A stretch of 64,000 nt of DNA from Acetobacter sp. (GTDB lineage Bacteria; Pseudomonadota; Alphaproteobacteria; RF32; CAG-239), in contig JAMPED010000004.1 of NCBI GenBank assembly GCA_023665325.1, forward strand, positions 44,447 through 108,446. Direction: 5' to 3'. Position numbers and translations under genes: made by a program. The notes beneath the pieces were generated by a model. That model was not told the origin of the DNA, did not search any database, and worked only from the letters and a program-made list of their open reading frames with translations. The number at the start of each line of letters is the position of its first letter. Position 1 is the stretch's first letter. Below are positions 55,322 through 63,602 of this stretch, in pieces.

Positions 55322-57658
55322 CTAAGAACCTGCTGGCTTGGTAGCTGCCTTGTTCATGATAGCTGCCATAGCTTCTGGAAGACGGAACGCACCACCACGG
55401 TAGTAGTAACCACGAAGTACGATTTCGTCACGCTGGTAAGCTGAGTATTGAGCGTTTGGACCGTAAGATGCTACATCGCTAATGTCTAGGTTTAGACCAC
55501 CGCGAGTGTAACCGATGAACTGGTCGGTATCGCCGAAGAATACGGTTGAAGTAATTTCAACTTCCTCGCCGTTAACCAAGAACTTAGGGTTATTAGCAAC
55601 ATCATCGCCAATAGATGGCATTAGGTCGTTAGGAACGATAGTGTAAGGCACACCAAAGATGGTTGGAACACTGCCGTTAATGAAGATTTCACCAAGTGGA
55701 CCGTTTACGCCTGCACCTAGTGCGAAGCCCTTAATCTTCAAAAGGGTACGCTGTGTGAAGATGAAGCGACCGTTTGTTGTGCTGTCAGAGATAGCAGCTA
55801 GAACTTCCAAGAACTTCTTGATAGATTCTAGGTCTGAACCACCGTAAGCATAGACAATACCAGTCTCAGCTTCAGCAACAGCTTGCTGGAATTTAGCGAT
55901 AGCTAGAGAAGCCTTGCCAAATGCGAAGTCGTTGCGATAGCCACGAATAGCGTCAGCTACAAGGTCAACAGCAAGGAATAGACGAGCCGCATTACAGATT
56001 GGTGTAACACCAGCGATTTCCTCTAGTTGCTCAAACACAGCGTGTGCGCCGTATTGAGTTAGTTTCTTCACATTGCTGTCATCTGCATCAACAGAAGCGT
56101 CAGTAATTGGAGATGGGTTTTGTGGTGCACACATTGCAACAGGTTGCATCTTGATGTCACCATCACGACGTAGCCAGCTGAACTCTAGACGGTCGGTTTC
56201 ACGCCAGTCAAGAATAGCCAAGAAAGCGTCATAGTTAGTGCGAACACCAACGATTTCATCGTACATTTCTGGTGGTAGTACGAAGTTACCAAACTCTTCA
56301 ATAGTCATTGTGTTGCTGACTTTGCCAGCTTCAACAAGGGCATTGAAGTTGAATTGGTTGATTTCTTCCAATTCATTTTGCGCTTTAATAGAGTGGGTTT
56401 TAGCGATGTTTACAATCGCCTTAACCTGCTTCTCATAACGAGCGCGGTAGTTGTTGTCAACTTTGGTCTCAGGAGCAGCTGATTTCTCGAACTCAGGTTC
56501 GTTGGCTTCAGCAGCTTGAGCTTCAGCGATTGCATTTAATTTCTTTGCAACTGCTTCGTCAACAAGTTTTTGAAGGTCTGCCATGTTTTCTTCCTTAATA
56601 TCATCAGCCTCTTCTTCAGCGGGCTGTTCGGCTGGGGCTTGTTCTGGCTCCTCAGTAGGCTCTTCTTCTGTTTTGGTTTCCGCTTGGTTAGCTTCTGTAT
56701 CAGTTTCGGTAGCGTCCTCCGCTACTTCTTGGTCTTCAGCGTCAGCTTGCGTTTGGACTTCCTCTTCATCGGCTTCGGTTGCCTCTGCTTGGTTGTCTTC
56801 AGTTTCAACTTCCTCTTCGGACTCGGATTTGACGATTTCTTCGTCAGAAGTTTCGGCTTCTGCATCGTTCTCCTCTTTAGCGTCCTCCGCTACTTCCTCT
56901 GCTTCTGGAGCTTCGGTATCAGCGTCGTTAGCTTCCGCAACAGTCTCTTTAGATTCTGCTTCTGCGTTAGCCTGAGCTTCTGAGGCTTCTACTGCTTCTT
57001 TTTCAGGTTTAACTTCTGGAGTTGAAACCTCTTCGGCAGTATTGGCGATGACTTCTTCCTTGACTTCTTTTGGTTCAGCTTGGTTTGTTGCCACAGCTTG
57101 TTCCTCCTCGTTGTCTAGGATATGTTCTACGACACTTGTATCAAGACCAGCTTCCTTTGACGCGTTGATAGAGTTAGTAACAAGTGCCATTTCGCCAACA
57201 GAATTGACGTGTGCGTGCTTGTTATTGCCCATCACAACTTGAGAAAGTCCGACCAACTTATGACTATGGAATACACCATTTTCATAGTCGTCATTACCCG
57301 TAGGCATTGTCTCAATTGAGAACTGGTTGCTAAAGCCGCCTACGAGTAAATCGTATGCAAGCTTGGCAAGTGCGTTTTCCTTGATAGCGTAGCGAATACG
57401 CTCAACATAAACGCGGTTACCTTCCTTTTTGACACCCTCTACTTTGCCTAAGACATTTTCCAGCATGTCAATATGGTTTGCAGTAACCTGCCCCGGATAT
57501 TCGGAGATGTCCAGAGTATCAATGTCATACTTCCAGCCCGACCACATTACGCTATCGTCTGTAATAGTAAGACCATTTGGGAACTCTACAACACCCTCGC
57601 CTCGGTCCAAGAACGAGTTGACCACAGCCTGAACACGGTTGTTTTGGTTTTTGGTCAT
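55322..57658 (-). CDS. Prohead protease-major capsid protein fusion
   Basis: 778 residues. 1-165: protease-like domain (TANHIDMLENVLGKVEGV with a candidate His, GGFSNQFSIET with a candidate Ser, SHKLVGLSQVVMGNN). 170-375: E/A/T/D-rich low-complexity segment, likely scaffold or delta domain. 400-778: HK97-fold capsid protein (FFGDTDQFIGYTRGGLNLDI, VLRGYYYRGGAFRLPEAM). Self-processing would release the shell protein. Leader carries CAGTAAG/CTTACTG hairpin. Confidence 0.85.
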   Translation of the reverse strand: MTKNQNNRVQAVVNSFLDRGEGVVEFPNGLTITDDSVMWSGWKYDIDTLDISEYPGQVTANHIDMLENVLGKVEGVKKEGNRVYVERIRYAIKENALAKLAYDLLVGGFSNQFSIETMPTGNDDYENGVFHSHKLVGLSQVVMGNNKHAHVNSVGEMALVTNSINASKEAGLDTSVVEHILDNEEEQAVATNQAEPKEVKEEVIANTAEEVSTPEVKPEKEAVEASEAQANAEAESKETVAEANDADTEAPEAEEVAEDAKEENDAEAETSDEEIVKSESEEEVETEDNQAEATEADEEEVQTQADAEDQEVAEDATETDTEANQAETKTEEEPTEEPEQAPAEQPAEEEADDIKEENMADLQKLVDEAVAKKLNAIAEAQAAEANEPEFEKSAAPETKVDNNYRARYEKQVKAIVNIAKTHSIKAQNELEEINQFNFNALVEAGKVSNTMTIEEFGNFVLPPEMYDEIVGVRTNYDAFLAILDWRETDRLEFSWLRRDGDIKMQPVAMCAPQNPSPITDASVDADDSNVKKLTQYGAHAVFEQLEEIAGVTPICNAARLFLAVDLVADAIRGYRNDFAFGKASLAIAKFQQAVAEAETGIVYAYGGSDLESIKKFLEVLAAISDSTTNGRFIFTQRTLLKIKGFALGAGVNGPLGEIFINGSVPTIFGVPYTIVPNDLMPSIGDDVANNPKFLVNGEEVEITSTVFFGDTDQFIGYTRGGLNLDISDVASYGPNAQYSAYQRDEIVLRGYYYRGGAFRLPEAMAAIMNKAATKPAGS

Positions 57659-57760
57659 CTCAAATCCTTTGTGTTTTTAATATTCATCAGTAAGAGCTTT
57701 TCGCTTACTGAATTCATTATACTAAACCATTGAAACTGCGTTAGCGCAACAAAGCTTAAT

Positions 57761-57800
57761 AAAAAAGACACCCCTGTTTAACAGGGGTAATCTTTTTGCT
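57761..57800 (-). terminator. Tail-tube gene terminator
   Basis: ACCCCTG-TTAAA-CAGGGGT then GTCTTTTTT on the minus strand. Confidence 0.85.
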
Positions 57801-57811
57801 AAAGCTTACTT

Positions 57812-58444
57812 CTAGCTCTCGTTGGCTTCTGGAGTATCGCCACCACTTGTAGTAGTGTCTGACTCTACTTTCTGTAGAGCGTTCATACGATACATCTGAA
57901 GAGCAGCAACTGGTGAACCAAGTTCCTCGTTGATACCATCGTTACCAGGCTCGCCAGTAAAGGTGATTTGAACGGTACGAACTTGTGAATCAGGAAGCTC
58001 AACTTCAGTCAAGCTTGTGCCGCAAGACTTAATTGTAATAACCTCACGACCAGCAGCAGTTTCATTCACACCACCACCGTTGCTAGAACATGAAATGATG
58101 TGCAAGTCTTTCTTTTCTGGGTAAGCGTCACCACAAGATGCAGCCACAAGGTCAATAGCGGCATAGCCAGCCTTAACCATCTCGCCTGAAGACATCTTAG
58201 TATTCTCAACACGAGTATATTGTGGAAGCAATGCAGTCAATGCGTCCAAGTTAGAGTCTAGAAGAGTAAGAGTAGCATTAGCTGAAATAGCACCGTACAA
58301 AGTATAGCGTTTACCGTCAACTGTGGTGTAGTCGTTAGTCTCGGTTTCAATGGAAACATCTACTTCCTCAACATCGTGAATTACAGCCGCATTGTCGCCG
58401 ATTTCACCCCATACAATAGTAAAAGGACCTTTGACTAAAGCCAT
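57812..58444 (-). CDS. Major tail (tube) protein
   Basis: 210 residues, beta-rich. GPFTIVWGEIG, DVEEVDVSIETETNDYTTVDG and TLTLLDSNLDALTALLPQY fit the tail-tube family of long-tailed phages. AAGGAGAG ribosome site, own terminator, position next to the capsid gene. S/T/E-rich tail at the C terminus. Indicates a siphovirus- or myovirus-like tail. Confidence 0.7.
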   Translation of the reverse strand: MALVKGPFTIVWGEIGDNAAVIHDVEEVDVSIETETNDYTTVDGKRYTLYGAISANATLTLLDSNLDALTALLPQYTRVENTKMSSGEMVKAGYAAIDLVAASCGDAYPEKKDLHIISCSSNGGGVNETAAGREVITIKSCGTSLTEVELPDSQVRTVQITFTGEPGNDGINEELGSPVAALQMYRMNALQKVESDTTTSGGDTPEANES

Positions 58445-58580
58445 CGTTTTCTCTCCTTAATTTGTTAATAGAAGATACTCACATTTGTATTCTGTTGCTA
58501 TTATAACAAAACAGATAAGACAGGCTATCAAGGTTTTGCTAAAGCTTATCTTGTCACGAAAATTGGGTAGTTTTCATGAC

Positions 58581-58684
58581 AAAAAAGTGAACGCCGGTCG
58601 ATGAGCGTTCACTTATAAGAGTGGAAAGGTAGGGTATGAAAAGAAATCTTTTGTCGGTCCCAAATATTGGGTATTTTTTGGGAC
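58581..58684 (-). ncRNA. Small RNA, about 104 nt, between virion genes
   Basis: Promoter TTGACA (58720-58715), 18 bp, TATAAT (58696-58691). The RNA begins with hairpin GTCCCAAA/TTTGGGAC (58684-58657) and ends with AGTGAACGC/GCGTTCACT plus TTTTTT. Contains no ATG frame. Could also be an attenuated leader of the tail-tube gene. Confidence 0.65.
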
Positions 58685-58690
58685 AATTTC

Positions 58691-58720
58691 ATTATATCAC
58701 AGTCATAAATTATTTGTCAA
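58691..58720 (-). promoter_or_regulatory. Promoter of the 104-nt RNA
   Basis: TTGACA, 18 bp, TGA-TATAAT on the minus strand, overlapping the end of the 58710 gene. Confidence 0.8.
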
Positions 58721-58919
58721 TAATTCTAAATGCAACATCTTTAGAAGTTTTAGCGTCCTCTGGGATATAGGCCTCAAAAGTAGTTTTACAATGACGACAT
58801 TTAATTTGAATTACACTCCCTTTCGCAGCAATACAACATAAATGGTCGCAACGAATCTTGTACCCGCTTTTAGTTGTTAGCTCCGCAGGGCAACGAATTT
58901 CAAATAAATCTCCATTCAT
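58710..58919 (-). CDS. Com-like zinc-finger protein
   Basis: 69 residues: LFEIRCPAE ... IRCDHLCC ... IQIKCRHCKTTFEAY, six cysteines arranged like phage Mu Com-type fingers. Mu Com is an RNA-binding translation activator; whether this protein acts on RNA is inference. It directly precedes an RNA gene. Confidence 0.5.
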   Translation of the reverse strand: MNGDLFEIRCPAELTTKSGYKIRCDHLCCIAAKGSVIQIKCRHCKTTFEAYIPEDAKTSKDVAFRIIDK

Positions 58920-58928
58920 CTGTTAAGC

Positions 58929-59411
58929 CTATTTCTTCTTGGTGCTTTTACGCTTACGTGTCTTTTTAGTAGCTGTATTGGTTTCTGCGCTTTTGGCACT
59001 CTCGGCAGGTGCTTCGGCGCTGACGGTAAAAGGGGTCGCACTTGCAATTCTGCTGGTGGTTACTTCAGCGCGATGTTGCTGATTAGCGCGCCAGTCGGCT
59101 AGCGTTTTCTTTTGTTCAGCCGTCATAGCATAGCGTGGAATTTTTTCATAGTTCATAAGCGCACGAATACGAGGTGGAATCGGCAAAGTATCAGTTTGTT
59201 CTGACTGGCCTTGACCAATATTACTCAAGTTAGTGCTGTTTGGGTCAACAAGAACAACTTCTTGACCTGTTGTTTCGTCAACGGCTGTGCCTAGAACAGT
59301 TACACCATTACTTTCAAGGTCTTTAATTTGGTCTTCCACTGATTGCAGAGTAGGAGTGGACTCTGGAGTAGACTCCACTAGCTCAGCTTCAGGAATTTCG
59401 TTTAACATCAT
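58929..59411 (-). CDS. Unknown protein between portal and Com-like gene
   Basis: 160 residues; acidic S/T/P/E N terminus (VESTPESTPTLQSVEDQIKD), central PPRIRALMNYEKIPRYAMT, basic tail KKTRKRKSTKKK. Position could fit a scaffold-like or minor head protein. No family recognised. Confidence 0.5.
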   Translation of the reverse strand: MMLNEIPEAELVESTPESTPTLQSVEDQIKDLESNGVTVLGTAVDETTGQEVVLVDPNSTNLSNIGQGQSEQTDTLPIPPRIRALMNYEKIPRYAMTAEQKKTLADWRANQQHRAEVTTSRIASATPFTVSAEAPAESAKSAETNTATKKTRKRKSTKKK

Positions 59412-59413
59412 AA

Positions 59414-61360
59414 TTATTTTCCTAACTTTTGGTTTATTATAGCATAGTCTAACCTGTTAATCTCGGCACGTAAATCGGCAACTTGAGATTCAGACAGTTT
59501 TGCTTTATTTTGTAATTCAAGAATAGTATTCGCTTTAACACCGAACTTCTTGTCAAATTGTTTTAGAAGTTCCATCTTGCGTACGCGTTTTGCCGCATCA
59601 TACACTGATTTAACAGAAGTGAGAATAGCGTCAGTAAGGTCTTTGCGGTCGGCTTCGTTTAAGGTTGGGTCAATTAGTGGAGTAACGTGAGCTTTAGTAA
59701 TTTTGCAGTCGTAAGAAGCTAAAATGTTTAACGCTTTTTCTAGCGGAGTTACGTTCTCTTTCTTTTTCTTTTCAGCTTTTGGCGTTTTTTCATCTCTTGG
59801 AGTGGAGTAGTCGTCATCTGGGTCATAGTAAGTCCCTTCATCAGACTTTGTGTCGGTTTCGTCGCTTTCGCTTTCTGGGCTGTCTAGAGAAACAGGTTTA
59901 ACATTCTTATTACGTTCCAAAAACTCGCCAAGAGTAATGCGTCCTTCAGCGAGGTCAATAACATCTTGTGCATTATTACCTGCAGCGATGAGACTTTGCC
60001 ATTGTTGGACAGCTAAGACGGTCGCAGTTGATTCTTCTGCAGTCATGCGAGAAGTATCATCTTCAAGTTGTAATTGTTCTACATCAATTTCGCCTCTAAC
60101 ATACTGTGCGGCAGATTTACGGGTATAACCTCTTGCAACATACTTCTCAACCATAGTATATTCTGTTTCCCGCACTTCAAGCTCTTTAAGCTCTTGTGCC
60201 TTGTCGCCAGTGGATGGGTTAGTAATGTGCATAATGTATTTATCAACCGCAAAGGAAAGTGGATAATTAACACGATAATCATAATTCAAAGTTTCTAGCA
60301 TGAGCTTAATCATTGGCACAACAGTAGATTCTACATAAGTAAGCTTCTGCGTTGCAGCAACATCGCGAGTTAAGCCGGAAGTTTCTACACCTAAGATAGA
60401 TTTTGAAGCGCCCGTTGCAATAAGCACTTCATCTCGGTTCATGCTGTTAATTTTCTCAAGGGAAGCGCCATCAAGATTTTGATTAAGCTCTTGCACTTTA
60501 ACCTCGCCTGAGCCAGAAGTTACAATAGGCTCGCCATCTTCATGATAAAGTACGCGGGCTAGGAAATTCTGAAACGCTTCTTCACTTTCAAATTCGCCAG
60601 TGCTAATCATCATTGGCGAGTTAGTATTATTTACAACGGCATGGCGAGTAAAGTCTTGCGCATTTTTAATCGTGTAAAAGTTTTCTTTAGTTGCATCTAG
60701 CAAAGAATAAGCGTCTTGTGTATCGAACGGGTTTATTTCATGTACACGGATAACCTGATACGCAGGTAAATCACGAGCAACTGTTTCACCGTTAACACTT
60801 TTAGTTTCAGTATAAGAAATTAAGTTACCATCACCATCATAATTTGGGGTAACATGATAGGGGTTAAGAAGTTTCATGTACTTTGGGAAAGTCATGAGGT
60901 TTTTTGCCTTATAGCGGTCATTGCCTCTAATCGGCTTACGGTCAACATAAATGTAAAACTCGCCCTTTAATTGGATATATAGTAAATACCACTTCCAAAA
61001 GTCGTATTCACTAAAAAAAGGCGAGTTACGATATAAAGTAATATATGGATGTTCTACTTGGTCGCCTTTTTTGGCGAGTAGCTCGCGTTGAGTAGAACTA
61101 CAAGTAGTGCGAATATTTTCCTCTGCCGCAATAATACCAGTATTTACAGCCTTACGGATAACACCATACCCTAGACCGCGATAAAATTCTTCTTTCTGAA
61201 TAGATACTTCTGAGGTTTGATTCACTAGACGCTGTTTACGCCCATAACCAAATTGCTCAAGCAACGGAGCATACATTCCGCTTAAACTGTTTTTCTGTGG
61301 CTCTTGTGGCTCTGGGGTGCTTGGTAAAAACCTTGCTTTAATGTTAGAAATCAATCCCAT
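59414..61360 (-). CDS. Portal protein (HK97 family)
   Basis: Dodecameric ring at the DNA-entry vertex. 648 residues. Typical blocks: GVIRKAVNTGIIAAEENI, HPYITLYRNSPFFSEYDFWKW, KGEFYIYVDRK, RVHEINPFD, SPMMISTG, GEVKVQELNQNLDGASLEKI, MNRDEVLIATGASKSILGVE, then helical stem to about 460. The C-terminal 190 residues are an acidic/basic extension with coiled coil. Confidence 0.9.
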   Translation of the reverse strand: MGLISNIKARFLPSTPEPQEPQKNSLSGMYAPLLEQFGYGRKQRLVNQTSEVSIQKEEFYRGLGYGVIRKAVNTGIIAAEENIRTTCSSTQRELLAKKGDQVEHPYITLYRNSPFFSEYDFWKWYLLYIQLKGEFYIYVDRKPIRGNDRYKAKNLMTFPKYMKLLNPYHVTPNYDGDGNLISYTETKSVNGETVARDLPAYQVIRVHEINPFDTQDAYSLLDATKENFYTIKNAQDFTRHAVVNNTNSPMMISTGEFESEEAFQNFLARVLYHEDGEPIVTSGSGEVKVQELNQNLDGASLEKINSMNRDEVLIATGASKSILGVETSGLTRDVAATQKLTYVESTVVPMIKLMLETLNYDYRVNYPLSFAVDKYIMHITNPSTGDKAQELKELEVRETEYTMVEKYVARGYTRKSAAQYVRGEIDVEQLQLEDDTSRMTAEESTATVLAVQQWQSLIAAGNNAQDVIDLAEGRITLGEFLERNKNVKPVSLDSPESESDETDTKSDEGTYYDPDDDYSTPRDEKTPKAEKKKKENVTPLEKALNILASYDCKITKAHVTPLIDPTLNEADRKDLTDAILTSVKSVYDAAKRVRKMELLKQFDKKFGVKANTILELQNKAKLSESQVADLRAEINRLDYAIINQKLGK

Positions 61361-61510
61361 GGTTAGTTTTATGTATTCTGTTTAAGATTTTTGTTGTTAA
61401 GTCTATTATAACAGTTTGGAGAGTTTTGCAGTTTCAAGATTATAGAGCTATTGACAGATAGTGAAAAAGATGTTGTAATAGAGAGTAAAAAGTGTAGATA
61501 TAAGTGCAAT

Positions 61511-61582
61511 ATTTTCCACATAATGTGGACAAAATTGTAGAGTATGTGGAATAAAACCCACATAATAATAATAAACAATATA
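61511..61582 (+). repeat. Second, non-coding copy of the iteron region
   Basis: 61537-61582 matches 3839-3884 over 46 bases with only the central seven bases differing; preceded by TCCACA-TAA-TGTGGA (61515-61529). Lies in the 297-base gap before the portal gene, which otherwise holds no gene. Confidence 0.65.
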
Positions 61583-61657
61583 GTAAACAAAATACTACAC
61601 AATTTACTATTTTAATGCCGACAAAATAAAGGTAATAAAATAATAAAAATGTCAAGG

Positions 61658-61921
61658 TTACTTCACAGCGTTTAGAAACGCTTCTACTACTGCTTTGTTG
61701 AACGGGTAAATAGAAAGATATTGGTTTGATTCAGGTTCATATAAAATTGGAAGAGGCGCGTTAAACGCATCGGCTTCTTGCTGCCATTCTGGAACTGCCT
61801 TAACTAACCTTTCATCCAAAACAAAGTTGTGGGCTTTAATGAGATTTACCGTGTCATAATAATGGTATTCATCATTATGACAAGGTATACAGTCTGGAGT
61901 GTAAAATAAAATCTTTTTCAT
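61658..61921 (-). CDS. Thioredoxin/glutaredoxin-like protein, leaderless
   Basis: 87 residues from ATG 61921, six bases after TATAAT. KKILFYTPDCIPCHN at 2-16 carries a CxxC (CIPC) redox site after the first strand; LPILYEPESNQYLSIYPFN supplies the cis-Pro loop. Phage thioredoxins supply ribonucleotide reductase or polymerase processivity; partner not seen here. Confidence 0.7.
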   Translation of the reverse strand: MKKILFYTPDCIPCHNDEYHYYDTVNLIKAHNFVLDERLVKAVPEWQQEADAFNAPLPILYEPESNQYLSIYPFNKAVVEAFLNAVK

Positions 61922-61927
61922 GGTTCT

Positions 61928-61933
61928 ATTATA
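61928..61933 (-). promoter_or_regulatory. -10 box of thioredoxin-like gene
   Basis: TATAAT-AGAACC-ATG on the minus strand; identical 19-base block precedes the 54903 micro-gene. Confidence 0.6.
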
Positions 61934-62023
61934 CCGCGCAAAGTATGCCCTGTGGCTTGCGTATTCGCGTTTTAAGCAGAGTAAAAGGCTCAACACTATA
62001 ATACATACGTTTTAAGGTTATAC

Positions 62024-62052
62024 TTGACGAAAATAGTAGAATGACATATAAT
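62024..62052 (+). promoter_or_regulatory. Leaderless promoter
   Basis: TTGACG (62024-62029), 17 bp, TATAAT (62047-62052), six bases, ATG 62059. Confidence 0.8.
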
Positions 62053-62058
62053 AAAACT

Positions 62059-62142
62059 ATGCTATATTCTGTGCTAGTAAACTGGTGTAGCTATGGAATA
62101 TGGTGGGCATTAAAACGCATAGCGAAAAGGAAGCAGAAATGA
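62059..62142 (+). CDS. 27-residue leaderless micro-ORF
   Basis: Hydrophobic start (MLYSVLVNWCSYGIWWAL) and basic end (KRIAKRKQK); ATGA overlap with the next gene. Possible membrane peptide or leader for coupling. Confidence 0.5.
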   Translation: MLYSVLVNWCSYGIWWALKRIAKRKQK

Positions 62143-62399
62143 TATTGTTAGCAGGTTTTGTTTTAGCACTGCCGTTTATAATACTAGGCGAAATAGCAGA
62201 GGAAAATGAGAAGAATAAAAGAGAAGAAAGGAACGAAGATGGCAAAGAAACGCAAGAGCCTGTGGAGCAAAGTCAAGATATTCTGTGCAAAGAAGAAGAT
62301 GTAAAAAGCAGCAAACAGGCTCTGAAAGTGCAAGCGATAATTAGCGATTTGGAGTCAATTCAACAAGACTTAAAACGGCTGTATAAGTTATCGAGTTAG
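62139..62399 (+). CDS. Small membrane protein
   Basis: 86 residues: one TM helix (MILLAGFVLALPFIILGEIA) and a long charged K/E/Q coiled-coil tail. Translationally coupled to the micro-ORF. Unknown. Confidence 0.55.
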   Translation: MILLAGFVLALPFIILGEIAEENEKNKREERNEDGKETQEPVEQSQDILCKEEDVKSSKQALKVQAIISDLESIQQDLKRLYKLSS

Positions 62400-62443
62400 A
62401 GCTTAAAACTGCAAGAAACCTGTAGGCAGTTGGGAGTTAAGCG

Positions 62444-62460
62444 TATTATAGTGTTTAATT
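62444..62460 (+). repeat. Copy 1 of TATTATAGTGTTTAATT
   Basis: 17-base repeat; other copies at 63005-63021, 63282-63298 and 63363-63379. Confidence 0.6.
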
Positions 62461-62528
62461 CCTGTAAAGATGATAAAAAATGAGCAAACTTGTGCAAGAA
62501 ATATGTAATTAGTAAAAAGGCGATAAAA

Positions 62529-62696
62529 ATGGATGGGCGAAGCAAAACGTACCTAATAATGGGACTGTGCATGGTGGGAGCAATCTTATGGGGCTTGTTT
62601 TTAGACGCGTGGATAGGCACTAGCGGTAGCTGTGTATGGCTGATGTTTATAAGTGCTGCAGTAGCAACGCAGGTTGATTTACGAAAATTTAAGTAA
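62529..62696 (+). CDS. Two-span small membrane protein
   Basis: 55 residues from ATG 62529: TYLIMGLCMVGAILWGLFL and SCVWLMFISAAVATQ are TM helices, tail DLRKFK. Weak ribosome site (AAAAAGGCG). Unknown. Confidence 0.5.
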   Translation: MDGRSKTYLIMGLCMVGAILWGLFLDAWIGTSGSCVWLMFISAAVATQVDLRKFK

Positions 62697-62731
62697 GAAA
62701 GTAGAGAGAAGAAGTAAACAGGAAAGTTAAT

Positions 62732-63004
62732 ATGAATAAGGGAGATACAAAAAACAGTCAAGCGAGTAAGGGTGTGAAAAATAGTAAGAACACTAAAACT
62801 GAGGCTAAAGTAAAAGTGCTAAAAGCTAAAGTAGAGAAAGAAGTAGCAGTTAGCTCTAAAAAGACGATGGTGCGTATAGGCTTGCTTATGTCGTGGGCGT
62901 TCCTAATCGGCGCAATTCTAGGTGCGTGTTTCGGTTTCAATGGAGTTTTGGCTTTAACCATTGTTGTAGTCCTAATCGCCTGCTTCCTAATCCCAAAGCT
63001 CTAG
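62732..63004 (+). CDS. Membrane protein with basic N terminus
   Basis: 90 residues: K/S/T/N-rich first 48 residues, then two TM helices (IGLLMSWAFLIGAILGACF, GVLALTIVVVLIACFLI). AGGAAAG before the ATG. Similar in layout to the preceding gene, perhaps a membrane pair. Confidence 0.55.
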   Translation: MNKGDTKNSQASKGVKNSKNTKTEAKVKVLKAKVEKEVAVSSKKTMVRIGLLMSWAFLIGAILGACFGFNGVLALTIVVVLIACFLIPKL

Positions 63005-63084
63005 TATTATAGTGTTTAATTCCCAATTAGGCCCCAATACCAACTAAGCCTATGCGGCTAACCTGCCAACAAAGTAAGAACTAA

Positions 63085-63205
63085 AGGGCGCTGATAATAG
63101 TGCGCTGTATATAGTGCGTACTATTATAGGGCGCTTTTGTAAGTGCGTAGGTATATAGTGCGTATATACAATGCGCTTGTGCTAGTGCGTATGTTATTTG
63201 TGCGT
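63085..63205 (+). repeat. Nine-unit tandem repeat, 13-15 base period
   Basis: Core AG(T/G)GCG(T/C) begins at 63085, 63099, 63113, 63128, 63142, 63157, 63170, 63184 and 63199; spacers often TATAT-like. Weaker units continue to about 63290. Lies in the 598-base gap 63005-63602, which holds no gene. Confidence 0.7.
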
Positions 63206-63281
63206 TATAGCTAGAGGGAGGAGGGGGTGAGCGTTGTATATTTTGTGCTGTATAATGTGTGCCTTATAAAGTGGAGCTGTA

Positions 63282-63392
63282 TATTATAGTGTTTAATTTA
63301 GTCAGAACCTAATAGGAAATATATTGAAGTATTAGCGCTGATTTTAGTTAAAACTCAATAGGTATTATAGTGTTTAATTTAGTCAGAACCTA
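63282..63392 (+). repeat. Two 30-bp direct repeats
   Basis: 63282-63311 and 63363-63392 are identical over 30 bases, an extension of the TATTATAGTGTTTAATT repeat; 81 bases apart. Confidence 0.65.
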
Positions 63393-63565
63393 GCAGAGGG
63401 GACAGTTTAGAGGGGTGGAGGACTTGACAAGAGTGCTTTTTAATGTTCTAGGCTTCTGATTAGGGTTGCGCTTGCATTGTACTCTGGGCTATGTTTTAAT
63501 ATATAGGGCAGGGCGATTTGACAGAAGCGATTTCTCATTGTATATTATTTTTTATATTAGAACAT

Positions 63566-63592
63566 AAAAAGCGCCCCTTGCAGGGCGCTTTA
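63566..63592 (-). terminator. Terminator of the 63603 gene
   Basis: AAAGCGCCC/GGGCGCTTT with TTTTT on the minus strand. Confidence 0.8.
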
Positions 63593-63602
63593 CTATATAA
63601 TG

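Noticed and set aside
56570..56983. Long plus-strand frames opposite the capsid gene
   Set aside because: They are the antisense of the E/A-rich linker, with no promoter or ribosome site; low-complexity shadow.
62396..62761. 121-codon minus-strand frame
   Set aside because: It is antisense to two small plus-strand membrane-protein genes with starts and operon context; no ribosome site.
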